Shown: positions 34,964-43,854, counted from the stretch's first letter. The stretch is 64,000 bases of DNA from Haemophilus quentini (GCA_001752465.1 MDJB01000012.1:1-64000), one strand, 5' to 3'. Notes: generated by a model not told the origin, from the sequence alone. A program made the numbers and translations.

Positions 34964-36421
34964 ATGGGTGGTTACAAAACTATTTTATCAGAAATCTTTA
35001 TAAAAAACCCTTTACAAAGTGCGGTGAAATTTGGCATTATTTCCCTGCAGTCGCAAAAAACGATTGCCGAGCCTCAGAACTCGACTTATTTACAATTGGC
35101 GCAGAGCACGCCTAAAGCGTGTTTTTTTATGCGTAACATTCGCACACCTAAAGAATTTGCGGATTTTGTTTTATCTATTCAAAATCCAATCTTTCTCTCA
35201 ATGGTAGCGTGTAGCGGTAAAGGTTCGCCCTTTGCTGTGTTCCAATTGTCGCAGTTTCTGAGACCGTTACACGTTACCGCCAAAGCCTCAGAACTTTCCG
35301 CGGTAACTCTCAAGTGTTTACAATTGGAGTTACGCAAAATGTATCAATTCATTTTTGCGCTTATTCGCGCACCTCAAATCAAAATCAGACTTCTTGCCGA
35401 TAATGAACAACAAGCACGTTCACGTTTTACCGATGGCGACACCTTGTTATTCGTTGGCAGAATTAATCAAAACCCACTCAAAAACAACCGCACTTCTTCA
35501 ACTAATGGAAATAATCACAGCTTGCCAGCGGGGCAGAAAGTCGCTATGATTTCCCTGCAATCAGAAAAAGTGATTGCCAGCCGTGACAAGCTGAATATTA
35601 AGTTAATGGCGAACGACAGCACGCCTTTGAACCGTGCTTTTTTTGTTCGTAACATTCGCACACCTAAAGAATTTGCGGATTTTGTTTTTATTCATCAAAT
35701 CTACAAATCTCTCTCAATGGTAGTGTGTAATGGGCAACCCTTTGTGGTTGGCTGCTTTCCATTAACGGCAGTTTTGTCACCCTGTTACGCACTACCGCCA
35801 AACCGTGACAAGTTAGCGGTAGTTCCTAAAAATCAGTTAATGGACACCGCAGAAATGATCTACAAATTTCTTTGCGTCAATCGCACACAATCGCATTTTA
35901 ACTTATGCGTCATATCTCTTAATTCTACCACCGAAGAACAGGCACGCTTGAGCCTATCTGCTGATTATCGTTTTATTGCGGTGGTGGCGAGAATCAATCC
36001 TCAAAACAACCGCACTTTAGCCGCGCGTTTTCCTCTCTCTGTAAATAATCACAGCTTGCCGAAATGTGAAGATGTAGGTAGTATTGAAAGCACTGAAACC
36101 ATACACGGCACGCGCAACCGTAATCAATGCGCTATTTTTTTACCAAAAATTCCTTTCAATGGGTATGAACCAGCGGGTTATACCTATCATTCAGAATTAG
36201 CGGTAAGGGCGACACACGGAAATAAGGCGGAGTTTATCCGCACGAATAACGTGGGCTATTGTATGGTAGCAGTTGAACCCTTACCGCACCCTACTACGGT
36301 CGGTAAGTTCTATTCACTTACTAGAGACCATACAATGAAAATCTACCCTCAAAACAACCGCACTTTAGCGGTACTTCCTACCCTTTCTGTATCTACTGAA
36401 ATGGAGGTGGCACATGGCTAA
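34964..36421 (+). CDS. Multi-module Icd/Ash-like protein
   Basis: A 485-residue ORF starting after AAGGAGGTAACC. It has internal repeats. Module 1 (about residues 1-175) and module 2 (about 176-355) each read: ISLQS(Q/E)K-IAS/E, a Phe-rich block with RNIRTPKEFADFV, a Cys/Tyr-rich middle, and an Icd-like core (MYQFIFALIRAP near 126, MIYKFLCVNRTQ near 298) ending in a (V)ARIN-type strand and NNRT. Module 3 (356-485) keeps only the flanks. Single Icd/Ash-like proteins are common near alpA in PICIs and prophages; P1 Icd blocks cell division. A fused tandem form is unusual. Confidence 0.6.
   Translation: MGGYKTILSEIFIKNPLQSAVKFGIISLQSQKTIAEPQNSTYLQLAQSTPKACFFMRNIRTPKEFADFVLSIQNPIFLSMVACSGKGSPFAVFQLSQFLRPLHVTAKASELSAVTLKCLQLELRKMYQFIFALIRAPQIKIRLLADNEQQARSRFTDGDTLLFVGRINQNPLKNNRTSSTNGNNHSLPAGQKVAMISLQSEKVIASRDKLNIKLMANDSTPLNRAFFVRNIRTPKEFADFVFIHQIYKSLSMVVCNGQPFVVGCFPLTAVLSPCYALPPNRDKLAVVPKNQLMDTAEMIYKFLCVNRTQSHFNLCVISLNSTTEEQARLSLSADYRFIAVVARINPQNNRTLAARFPLSVNNHSLPKCEDVGSIESTETIHGTRNRNQCAIFLPKIPFNGYEPAGYTYHSELAVRATHGNKAEFIRTNNVGYCMVAVEPLPHPTTVGKFYSLTRDHTMKIYPQNNRTLAVLPTLSVSTEMEVAHG
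35132..35172 (+). repeat. 41-bp exact direct repeat, copy 1, inside the Icd-like ORF
   Basis: Identical to 35648-35688, 516 bases (172 codons) downstream in the same frame. It encodes RNIRTPKEFADFV and marks a recent in-frame duplication of the module. Confidence 0.9.
35648..35688 (+). repeat. 41-bp exact direct repeat, copy 2, inside the Icd-like ORF
   Basis: Second copy of the 35132-35172 repeat, same reading frame. Confidence 0.9.
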
Positions 36422-36662
36422 CCGCATTATCCAAGTAGAACAATGCCAGATTAATTTGTTAAAACTCCAGATGGATGGATTAAGTCAATTAGAAAGCATG
36501 TTATTGGCGTTATATATCAACCCTAATGTGTTCGATGAAATGGATTCTTTTGATATTGCCTACACTATCAAAGTTATTAAGAACCTATTGAGCTATATCA
36601 AGGTTGATATGGAAGAACGCATAGCTTTTATTGAAGGCGTACAGGAGGCAAGCAATGACTGA
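36414..36662 (+). CDS. Small helical protein of unknown function (82 aa)
   Basis: Its start overlaps the end of the Icd-like ORF (ATGGCTAAC; GGAGGTGG upstream). It is an acidic, helical 82-residue protein (QINLLKLQMDGLSQLESMLLALY ... YTIKVIKNLLSYIKVDMEERIAFIEG) without Cys pairs or membrane segments. First of five tightly spaced small genes before the primase. Family not recognised. Confidence 0.65.
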   Translation: MANRIIQVEQCQINLLKLQMDGLSQLESMLLALYINPNVFDEMDSFDIAYTIKVIKNLLSYIKVDMEERIAFIEGVQEASND

Positions 36663-36855
36663 GCAAGTAAACCTACCCTATCAATTAATCTTTGTTTATG
36701 ACGATGGCGACCAATTCATAGCGGGCAAATATGGCACGCTTAGAGAGGCGTTACAGGCAAAAATCAGATGTAAGCACGAAATAGGACAAGCCGATATTTG
36801 CGGTCGAGTGTTAGAAGTGATCTCGATTTTGAAAGGGGAAGAAAATGAAAGCTAA
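36655..36855 (+). CDS. Small protein of unknown function (66 aa)
   Basis: The start at 36655 has AGGAGG seven bases upstream and overlaps the previous gene by 8 bases. The product (NLPYQLIFVYDDGDQFIAGKY ... REALQAKIRCKHEIGQADICG) looks like a small alpha/beta fold. Overlap on both sides points to coupled translation. Family not recognised. Confidence 0.65.
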   Translation: MTEQVNLPYQLIFVYDDGDQFIAGKYGTLREALQAKIRCKHEIGQADICGRVLEVISILKGEENES

Positions 36856-37051
36856 AAAAATCAAAGCATTCAAAGCACCATATACACCGACACCCGAGCA
36901 GTTAGAGAAATCTTACAAACGCATTAAACAATTCTTAGCCTTTGCAGAAGATTATCTACACTCTGGACACTACAAAGGACTGGCGGCATCAATCGAACAA
37001 ATCAAGAAAGCAGCAACAATTAGAAAGGTGGCACAACATGAAACCAAGTAA
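36845..37051 (+). CDS. Small basic helical protein of unknown function (68 aa)
   Basis: Overlaps the preceding gene by 11 bases; GGGGAAGAAA precedes its ATG. The Lys/Ala-rich product (KAFKAPYTPTPEQLEKSYKRIKQFLAFAEDYL) is mostly helical. It overlaps the next gene by 14 bases. No family recognised. Confidence 0.6.
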   Translation: MKAKKIKAFKAPYTPTPEQLEKSYKRIKQFLAFAEDYLHSGHYKGLAASIEQIKKAATIRKVAQHETK

Positions 37052-37595
37052 CCCAATGCAACAACTTCAACAGTGGAAAGATAACCGCAATGCAAATCTG
37101 CATTCTGCTAACACCAACAAGCTCAAAAATGAGCTCGTTAAAAGTGCGGTTAAAAGCGCCAACCTGCCCAATTCTGGACTGGTTAAAAATCTGCAAGGAA
37201 ACGCAGGTAGCGAGACCAAAAACAAATATCAAGGGAAACTATACGCGAATCCATTAGCCTTTAAATGTAGCCAGCTTACGCGCCAATTCAAGCTGATTTT
37301 AGATAGCAACCGTAAATGTTTAGAAGTCTATCCCGATGACTTTCATCACAAAATCAAGTTTAGAGATGAACTTACTGATTTAGTGGTGAGATTAAAAACA
37401 GGCGGAAAGTTATTTAATGAAATGGTTAAGACACAAGGCGCAAAACTTAGCTCAAATAACCAAGAAACAATCAGAAACTTTAATCAAGCTAATGACTACT
37501 TAATCCATAAGTTCGGTGAAGTTATCGCACAAATAAACCAACTCAATATTGAACGCATTGAGGGTGATAAATTGCAAGGGGGAAATAATGAGTAA
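37038..37595 (+). CDS. Protein of unknown function (185 aa)
   Basis: The start at 37038 follows AAAGGTGG. The N-terminal third is Asn/Lys-rich and probably disordered, and the rest helical (LTRQFKLILDSNRKCLEVYPDD, ELTDLVVRLKTGGKLFNEM, FNQANDYLIHKFGEVIAQINQLN). An uptake core is embedded in the KSAVKSA codons. It may be a replication accessory protein given its place before the primase, but no domain is recognised. Confidence 0.65.
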   Translation: MKPSNPMQQLQQWKDNRNANLHSANTNKLKNELVKSAVKSANLPNSGLVKNLQGNAGSETKNKYQGKLYANPLAFKCSQLTRQFKLILDSNRKCLEVYPDDFHHKIKFRDELTDLVVRLKTGGKLFNEMVKTQGAKLSSNNQETIRNFNQANDYLIHKFGEVIAQINQLNIERIEGDKLQGGNNE

Positions 37596-37980
37596 AACCG
37601 CTTTTATTTTAACTGCTGGCTATCACGTTGTTGATGATTTATTTATGCTGACTGTTGTCGCAATGCGAGAAACCAAAGGGGATATTTTAAGCCTTCACCG
37701 CGCTTATGCTCGACAAGGGAAACTAACGAACGTCAGAGCCATTAATTTAAACCATTACACGCTAGAATTTGTCTTAGGCAATGCGCGGGCGCCCATTATT
37801 CACGCAGAGGGGAGAAAAGAACGTGCGGAGGCTGAGGAGGCGATTGCACCTTTCAAAATACTCTACCCTACTGCACAAATTAGAGTGATTCAGTTCAAGG
37901 ACGCATTTTTATTTAAGCAATGCGCGGGAATTGGATTAGGGATTGATGCGGAGCAAGGAGGCAAACAATGGCTAAATTAA
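37588..37980 (+). CDS. Protein of unknown function preceding the primase (130 aa)
   Basis: The start at 37588 has AAGGGGGAAAT upstream and overlaps the previous gene by 8 bases. The product (MSKTAFILTAGYHVVDDLFMLTVVAMRETKGDILSL...) seems an alpha/beta protein with a central basic/acidic helix (EGRKERAEAEEAIAPFKILYP). It overlaps the primase gene by 13 bases. Family not recognised. Confidence 0.65.
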   Translation: MSKTAFILTAGYHVVDDLFMLTVVAMRETKGDILSLHRAYARQGKLTNVRAINLNHYTLEFVLGNARAPIIHAEGRKERAEAEEAIAPFKILYPTAQIRVIQFKDAFLFKQCAGIGLGIDAEQGGKQWLN

Positions 37981-39737
37981 TCAATGCACCGCACCTTGCG
38001 GATCAACCACATGAACCTTACTCTGATATTTTCATTCTTGCTGGGCGTAAAGCCTGGCAAGCGTGGGATAATGGAAAGGGTGAAGAATGGCTCTTGTTAT
38101 GTTCTTTTATTCACGGATTAGATAGAAATATAAAACCAGTTATTCTTGCTGAAAGCCAGTTAGAGAATATTTCTTCTATCCGCATAGTCAAAGAAGATCA
38201 ACAATCAGTAAAACTTGTTCAATATGGTGAACTGGCACAAGCTGAAATAACGGCTATTTGCCAAAACTTAGCTAAAAACTCTGATGCGATAGATGTCAAA
38301 CTTCTTGATGCTGCAGCGCAGACTAAAGAAGATTTAAGTGGTTATATTCAACGCTTACGCAATGATAAAGATACTGCAGATCTCGCAGAGCAATTAGCAC
38401 CGCCAGAGAAATTAAAAGAAAAAGACGGAACGAACAAAAAATCACGAGCCTTTCAAAAGTGGTTAAATTTAGATATGGCACTACAGCGTGGTTGCAGAGA
38501 AATCTATGCTTATGATGGTAAAACGTGGAATAAACAAGAAAATGATGACTTGGAAGAGAAGGCAGTTAAATTTCTTGATGAAAATGAATTTAACTATAGC
38601 GATTCTACAATAGAGCGGTTAATCAAGACATTAAAAGCCCAATTGCCAAGAATGGGAGAAATGTCTAACGATTTGATAGCCTTTGAGAATGGCGTGTTAA
38701 ATCGCAATACAATGGAATTTGAATCTCATAATCGGCAAAACTGGCTAATCTCTTGTATTCCTCATAAGTATGATAAGCATGTTACAGATACACCGCACTT
38801 TGACAAATGGTTGAGCTTTGTATCTGATGGAAACAAAGAGAAAGCAAGAAACATTCTAGCCGTTTTATATGCGATCTTAACCAATCGTTATAACTGGCAA
38901 ATGTTCTTTGAAATTACAGGAAAAGGGGGAAGTGGTAAATCTGTGTTTGCCAGTATCGCCACTTTATTGGCTGGTGTAAAAAACACTGCATCAAGTAATT
39001 TAGAAAAGTTTGATGATGAACGCGGACTATCTGGACTTGAAAATAAAACGCTGATTTTATGCCCTGAACAATCAAAATATGCTGGAGACGGCAGCGGTTT
39101 AAAATCTATCACTGGCGGGGATACTGTAAGGGTGAGATATAATTATCGAGATCCATTTGATGTAAAAATCACCGCCCTAGTTATGCTGATAAATAATAGA
39201 CCTTGTTCATTTACAGAGCGTTCTGGTGGGGTTGATCGAAGACGTGTTATTTTTGACTTCAAAAAGATAGTGCCAGAAGATGAACGCGATCCGCATTTTA
39301 TGGATAAAATCACTCTAGAAGTGGGCGGAATTATTCGCAAGGTGTTTGATTCATTCCCTGATCCAAATGATGCGAAAAAGGCTTTAAAAGCACAAATGGA
39401 AAGCCAGGAGGCGTTAGAAGTTAAAAAACTATCTGATCCACTTACAGACTTCTTCGGTTATTTCTATACGACAGAACAAACAGATGGGCTTTTTATTGGT
39501 GTTACAAACATGGGATTAGACAAAATAAGAACCCACCTTTACCCAGCATATTTAGCCTATACAAAGGCGATGAATATCGGTGAATTAGGGCTGAACAACT
39601 TTGTAATAGGGGTTGAGCAAGCCTTAAAACAGAATGGCAATAAACATGATTTCATGAAGAGACATACCAAAACTGGACGTAGGACAAATATCCATTTTAA
39701 GGATTTTGATAGTTTTCGAAATGAAATGTTTAGTTAA
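37968..39737 (+). CDS. P4-family primase/helicase (D5-like)
   Basis: A 589-residue replication protein. The C-terminal half is a superfamily 3 helicase: Walker A ITGKGGSGKSVFASIATLL near residue 320, followed by LENKTLILCPEQSK and ALVMLINNRPCSFTERSGGVDRRRVIFDF. The middle holds the D5 N-terminal-like region (NDLIAFENGVLNRNTMEFE). I see no clear primase catalytic motif in the first 190 residues, so primase activity is not assured. It should initiate island replication, probably at the TTCACC iterons found 3' of the gene and near attL. Confidence 0.93.
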   Translation: MAKLINAPHLADQPHEPYSDIFILAGRKAWQAWDNGKGEEWLLLCSFIHGLDRNIKPVILAESQLENISSIRIVKEDQQSVKLVQYGELAQAEITAICQNLAKNSDAIDVKLLDAAAQTKEDLSGYIQRLRNDKDTADLAEQLAPPEKLKEKDGTNKKSRAFQKWLNLDMALQRGCREIYAYDGKTWNKQENDDLEEKAVKFLDENEFNYSDSTIERLIKTLKAQLPRMGEMSNDLIAFENGVLNRNTMEFESHNRQNWLISCIPHKYDKHVTDTPHFDKWLSFVSDGNKEKARNILAVLYAILTNRYNWQMFFEITGKGGSGKSVFASIATLLAGVKNTASSNLEKFDDERGLSGLENKTLILCPEQSKYAGDGSGLKSITGGDTVRVRYNYRDPFDVKITALVMLINNRPCSFTERSGGVDRRRVIFDFKKIVPEDERDPHFMDKITLEVGGIIRKVFDSFPDPNDAKKALKAQMESQEALEVKKLSDPLTDFFGYFYTTEQTDGLFIGVTNMGLDKIRTHLYPAYLAYTKAMNIGELGLNNFVIGVEQALKQNGNKHDFMKRHTKTGRRTNIHFKDFDSFRNEMFS

Positions 39738-39741
39738 AAAT

Positions 39742-39765
39742 AGCGGGTTAAAACCCGCTTTTTTA
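39742..39765 (+). terminator. Terminator after the primase gene
   Basis: AGCGGGTT-AA-AACCCGCT followed by TTTTTT. Confidence 0.92.
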
Positions 39766-39772
39766 TTGAGTG

Positions 39773-39872
39773 TTCACCTTTTGGTGAAGACTTGGTGAAG
39801 AGTCAAATGGGTAGTGTTCACCACTTAAAGTATTGATTTACAAATGAAAAACACCAAAGGTGAAGAGGTGAA
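39773..39872. repeat. TTCACC iteron cluster, right side (possible ori/crr)
   Basis: TTCACC at 39773 and 39817 and GGTGAA at 39783, 39794, 39859 and 39867. Two copies are spaced 11 bp as in the left cluster. It lies between primase and integrase genes; in the excised circle the left cluster would be only about 1.7 kb away. Confidence 0.7.
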
Positions 39873-39908
39873 GACTAAAACCTATAAAAAACTTTTTTAA
39901 TATACTAA

Positions 39909-41135
39909 TTATAAATTTAAGTTCATTCCGCAAGATTCACAATAATCACCGATAAGTTGCATTATGGGTTTTCTTTCTTCTAAATAATTATATCGATTGT
40001 AAGTATTTTCTAAGTCGTCTCCGCCTTCTAATAAATGAGAGAGAATAGTTTCAGATACATTGCGTTCAACTTTATTAGAGGCTAAGAATGTTTTAATAAA
40101 CGCACGGATGCCGTGAGCAGTTAATTTATCTTTATAGCCGATACGTTTTAGAGCTACATTTACGGTTGCTTTATTCATTGGTTGATTTTTTGATGAGCGG
40201 CCAGCAAAAACAAAAGAGCTATTTTCTGAAAACAGTTTCATCACTTCTAAAAGCTGAATTGCTTGTGAAGATAAAGGCACAGTATGCGGTCGTTTTTTAT
40301 CTGCTTGTCCTTTCATTTTTTCTTTGGGGATATTCCACAACTTGTTATCAAAATCAATTTCTGACCATTCCGCATTTACCGCCTCTTTTGGTCGTAATGC
40401 TGTTAAGAATGACCAACAAATTAATAAATAGGTTTTCTTCCCTATACGAGCATTTTCTAAGTCTTGGAATAATTTTGAGAGTTCATCAAGTTTAATAGTG
40501 GGATGTGGCGTAGAGGATTTTATATAGAAGTTTTTCACAGCCAATCTGCAGTTATGGCTTTCGATGATACCTTTTGTTATCGCATGATCCATAATTGCAC
40601 CGACAAGCTGGTGGATTTTTTTGAGCGTGTTACTTCTATCTGCTATTTTTTCATAAATGCTAACTAGCTCTTTAACTTTTATTTCTGATACATGCTTATC
40701 GCCAATATAAGGGAAGATATGATTTTTCAATCGTTCCCAATTCTTTTCTCGTGTTTCTGGATTTTTAGCTTTTTCTTTGTAGATACCATTAAAGTAACTT
40801 TCTGCAACAGAATGGAAGGTATCTTTTAAACGGTTTTCATATTCTTGTTGGATGCGGATTTTTTCTTCTTGTGGATCGATACCTTTCGCAAGTAACGCAC
40901 GATATTCTTCACGTTTAGCACGGGCATCTGCTAACGATAATTCTGGATAACTGCCTAAGGCCATTTTGGTTCTTTTCCCGGTTACTGGTCTAGCGTAGTT
41001 AAATCGCCAGCTTTTAGAACCACTAGGTAAGATTAGCAGCAATAAGCCCTCACCATCAGATAGGGTATATTCTTTCTCTTTTGGTTTAGCATTTTTGATT
41101 TCAGTCGGAGATAAAGGTTTTACTATTCTGGCCAT
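39909..41135 (-). CDS. int: Tyrosine recombinase, P4 integrase family
   Basis: A 408-residue integrase. The N-terminal arm-binding domain (DUF4102-type, LSDGEGLLLLILPSGSKSW...GSYPELSLADAR) spans about 1-90, a core-binding SAM-like domain 100-205, and the catalytic domain 210-390 with Arg248, His284, His341-X2-Arg344, His367 and Tyr379 (or Tyr384). It is adjacent to the intact tRNA-Leu, the usual place. It catalyses integration into and, with an AlpA-dependent helper, excision from the tRNA gene. Its promoter region holds the arm-type repeats, so binding may autoregulate it. Confidence 0.96.
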   Translation of the reverse strand: MARIVKPLSPTEIKNAKPKEKEYTLSDGEGLLLLILPSGSKSWRFNYARPVTGKRTKMALGSYPELSLADARAKREEYRALLAKGIDPQEEKIRIQQEYENRLKDTFHSVAESYFNGIYKEKAKNPETREKNWERLKNHIFPYIGDKHVSEIKVKELVSIYEKIADRSNTLKKIHQLVGAIMDHAITKGIIESHNCRLAVKNFYIKSSTPHPTIKLDELSKLFQDLENARIGKKTYLLICWSFLTALRPKEAVNAEWSEIDFDNKLWNIPKEKMKGQADKKRPHTVPLSSQAIQLLEVMKLFSENSSFVFAGRSSKNQPMNKATVNVALKRIGYKDKLTAHGIRAFIKTFLASNKVERNVSETILSHLLEGGDDLENTYNRYNYLEERKPIMQLIGDYCESCGMNLNL

Positions 41136-41175
41136 CTTGTAATTTCACTGATAAGGTTTTAGTAACCATTATAAG

Positions 41176-41200
41176 TTTTGGTTACTATTTTGGTTACTAA
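41176..41200. repeat. Integrase arm-type repeat, right side
   Basis: Identical to 25898-25922. A further inverted copy (TAGTAACCA) is at 41160-41168. It lies between the int start and attR. Confidence 0.7.
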
Positions 41201-41273
41201 AATTTGCGATTAAAGACAATTAGAGACGATTAGATATGATGGGTGAAAGTGCTATAAACCCTTGTGGAACCTG

Positions 41274-41339
41274 GATAAAACAAAACCCCGCGATTAGTTT
41301 CGCGGGGCTTTGTTTAGTCAAATGGTGCTCTGAGCGAGA
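41274..41339. repeat. attR: right copy of the island's direct repeat
   Basis: Contains the terminator hairpin CCCCGCGA-TTAGTT-TCGCGGGG (41286-41307), which ends the tRNA-Leu transcript, and the 3' end of tRNA-Leu. The island supplies this 3' end, so the tRNA stays functional. Confidence 0.9.
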
Positions 41340-41408
41340 CTTGAACTCGCACGACCTGTGGTCACTACCCCCTCAAGATAGCGTGTCTACCAATTCCACC
41401 ACCAGAGC
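41323..41408 (-). tRNA. tRNA-Leu (GAG)
   Basis: An 86-base class II tRNA with encoded CCA, acceptor GCTCTGG / TCAGAGC (one G-U) and anticodon GAG in CTTGAGG. A long variable arm follows and the T-arm is GCGAG-TTCAAGT-CTCGC. It lies downstream of secG on the same strand, as leuU does in E. coli. Confidence 0.97.
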
Positions 41409-41432
41409 CTTAATTTTTATGCTAATCCTATT

Positions 41433-41774
41433 TTATTGTGGGATGTCGCTATTTTTATTTTCTTTAGCTGGAGCCGCTCGTTGTTGCTGAACTTGCTCTG
41501 CAGCTTGTGATAAATCGTCAAAAGCACCTTTTTGAATATTGCCTTTATGTGAATTCATGTTACCTAAAACAAGAGCAATAACAAAAAATGCGGTTGCTAA
41601 AATCGCGCTAGTACGTGTTAAAAAGTTACCTGCACCAGCAGAGCCAAACATTGTACCTGATGCGCCACCACCAAAAGATGCGCCAGCGCTTGCTCCTTTA
41701 CCTTGTTGAACGAGAATAAACCCGATCAAGGCAATCGCGACAACAACATAAATAAATAAAAGAACTTGATACAT
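41433..41774 (-). CDS. secG: Protein translocase subunit SecG
   Basis: A 113-residue inner-membrane protein with two membrane segments (about residues 2-21 and 52-72) and the conserved GASAGASFGGGASGTMFGSAG loop between. The GNFLTRTSAILAT motif is typical. It assists SecYE in preprotein export. tRNA-Leu follows 24 bases downstream, probably co-transcribed. Confidence 0.96.
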   Translation of the reverse strand: MYQVLLFIYVVVAIALIGFILVQQGKGASAGASFGGGASGTMFGSAGAGNFLTRTSAILATAFFVIALVLGNMNSHKGNIQKGAFDDLSQAAEQVQQQRAAPAKENKNSDIPQ

Positions 41775-41883
41775 TTTTTCTCTCTAAGTTTGCAATTTTG
41801 CAAGAAAACTGGTTGTGAATGTTATAGAAAATTCAATTTTCTCGCAAGTGCTTTGCATAAAAAAAATATTAATTGGTTTAACT

Positions 41884-43839
41884 TTAATCAGTTTGACCGT
41901 TTGATTTACTCGATTTTTTTACCGCACTTTTAGGTTTTGTTCTATCGGATTTAATCATTTTAATGCGGCTTAATTGTCTTAATGCATTAAGATCTACAAA
42001 ACGGACTAAATCAGGCAACATTTGATTCAAGTTATGCATAAATTGTTGATAAGTTGCTTGTTTTTGACTAATATTTGTGAGTTGCGATTCCCAATGAGCC
42101 GTCATATCTGGTTGGGTGGCAATATCTGGTAATGCCTGAATTAAAATTCTTCCAGTTTCTGTGCTATGAATATTTCGCCCTTTTTTCGTTAAAAAACCGC
42201 GTTTAAAAAGTAATTCAATGATGCCAGCTCGAGTAGCCTCTGTGCCCAACCCATCCGTTTCTCGCAGAATTTTTTTAAGTTCTTTATCCTGTACAAATCG
42301 TGCAATCCCCGTCATTGCTGAAAGCAAAGTTGCATCTGTAAAAGGCTTGGGGGGCTGAGTTTTTTTACTTATGACTTCTCCGCGTTCACAATGCAAAATT
42401 TGTCCTTTCTTTACTATTGGTAATAAGGGTTCTTGATTTTCTGTGTCGTCTTCTTTGCCTAACAATTCTTTCCACCCAGCCGTTTGTAAATTTCGCGCTT
42501 GAGCTATAAAAGTACCGCCGGCGATATTTAATGTGATTTTGCTTTTACGATATTCTGCGTCAGGACAAAATTGCATTAAATATTGGCGAGCGATAAGGCT
42601 GTAAATATCACGTTCTTCTTGTGTTAGATTTACTGGGCGATTTTTGGCAGTCGGAATAATTGCATGGTGAGCCTCTACTTTTTTATCATTCCAACAGCGA
42701 TTTCTCTGTTCAGTTGAAATGACATTTGGTAAGACTTGATAAGCTTCACAATGGATTGAAATTGCATTTAATACGTTATGGCGTTCTGAAAAATGTTCTT
42801 CGGGCAAATAGCGACAATCAGAACGCGGATAAGTAATCAAACGATGAGTTTCATATAGGCGTTGGCACGTATCTAATACGGCTTGAGCGGACATGCCGAA
42901 TCGCTTTGCTGCATCAATTTGTAACGCAGAAAGAGAATAAGGCAAGGGGGCCGTTTCTTTTTCACGAACGTCTTTATATTCGGTTACTTCCGCAGGTTGA
43001 TTTGTAATACGTTTTACAACGTTTTCTGCTAAGCCTTTAGAAAGCACTCTGCCATCATCATCTTGATAATCTTCACAAGCTTTGCTAGGTTGCCATAAGG
43101 CACTGAAAAGTGCGGTTGATTTCTCCTGAGTTTTTTCTTCTTTATTCTCTGGATTAATCCAAGCTAGTACTTCAAAGAAATCTTTCGGTTGGAAATGTTC
43201 AATTTCCAAATCTCGGCGCACAATTAAACCTAGCACTGGGGTTTGTACTCGCCCAACAGAAAGCACGCCATCATAGCCAGTTTGTCTGCCACGAATGGTA
43301 TAGGCTCTCGTCATATTGATGCCATAAAGCCAATCGGCGCGGGCTCGTGCGAGAGCTGAGGTGGCAAGAGGAATAAAATTACGGTTGGGTTGTAATTTTT
43401 TTACCGCTTTTTCTACCGCACTTGGATTCAGGTCGCTAATCAAGCAGCGTAAAATTTTATCGTGTTTTTCGGTAGATAAATTAGCATAACTGAACACTTC
43501 ATCTACAAGTAATTGTCCTTCTCTATCAGGGTCTCCTGCGTTAACAAGTGTATCGGCTTGATGGATCAGTTTTTCTACCACAGAAAGTTGTTTTTTTACT
43601 TCTTTTCGCGGTAAAAGTTGCCATTTTACAGGAATGATAGGGAGATGTTCTAAACGCCATTGTTTGAATTTAGGATCATAGGCATCGGGTTCTGCTTGCT
43701 CAAGCAGATGCCCTACACACCAAGTTACCACATCATTATCGCCACATTTAATAAAACCATCACCGCGTTGATGGGGCTTTGGAAGCACGTCAGCAATAGC
43801 GCGAGCTAAGCTTGGTTTTTCGGCGATAAATAAACGCAT
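41884..43839 (-). CDS. topB: DNA topoisomerase III
   Basis: A 651-residue type IA topoisomerase. The N-terminal Toprim ([19 protein letters not shown] ... [17 protein letters not shown]) and the active-site tyrosine block [15 protein letters not shown] near residue 325 are clear. [16 protein letters not shown] is a core family motif. It decatenates replication intermediates. It lies 15 bases after recR, suggesting one repair/topology operon. An uptake sequence falls in the basic C-terminal tail. Confidence 0.97.
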   Translation of the reverse strand: MRLFIAEKPSLARAIADVLPKPHQRGDGFIKCGDNDVVTWCVGHLLEQAEPDAYDPKFKQWRLEHLPIIPVKWQLLPRKEVKKQLSVVEKLIHQADTLVNAGDPDREGQLLVDEVFSYANLSTEKHDKILRCLISDLNPSAVEKAVKKLQPNRNFIPLATSALARARADWLYGINMTRAYTIRGRQTGYDGVLSVGRVQTPVLGLIVRRDLEIEHFQPKDFFEVLAWINPENKEEKTQEKSTALFSALWQPSKACEDYQDDDGRVLSKGLAENVVKRITNQPAEVTEYKDVREKETAPLPYSLSALQIDAAKRFGMSAQAVLDTCQRLYETHRLITYPRSDCRYLPEEHFSERHNVLNAISIHCEAYQVLPNVISTEQRNRCWNDKKVEAHHAIIPTAKNRPVNLTQEERDIYSLIARQYLMQFCPDAEYRKSKITLNIAGGTFIAQARNLQTAGWKELLGKEDDTENQEPLLPIVKKGQILHCERGEVISKKTQPPKPFTDATLLSAMTGIARFVQDKELKKILRETDGLGTEATRAGIIELLFKRGFLTKKGRNIHSTETGRILIQALPDIATQPDMTAHWESQLTNISQKQATYQQFMHNLNQMLPDLVRFVDLNALRQLSRIKMIKSDRTKPKSAVKKSSKSNGQTD

Positions 43840-43854
43840 AATGGTATGAGAAGA

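Larger units (their letters stand above)
25777..41339. mobile_element. Capsid-forming PICI-like satellite integrated in tRNA-Leu(GAG)
   Basis: The element is 15.5 kb between ~65-bp direct repeats. It holds integrase, AlpA, a P4-family primase-helicase and a complete HK97-type head/packaging set, but no tail tube, tape measure, baseplate, fibre or lysis gene, and no CI/Cro-type repressor pair that I recognise. All genes but the integrase run on the plus strand. This combination defines capsid-forming phage-inducible chromosomal islands, which package themselves in their own heads and borrow helper tails. The alternative, a deleted siphophage prophage, is less likely because intact att sites, AlpA and P4-type replication genes flank the head module. 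Confidence 0.85.

Noticed and set aside
36845..37051. The small ORFs before the primase as chance frames
   Set aside because: I kept them: each has a ribosome site and a short coupled overlap, which chance frames would not share.
41236..41490. An 84-codon plus-strand frame near attR
   Set aside because: It crosses the att hairpin, tRNA-Leu and the end of secG on the opposite strand.
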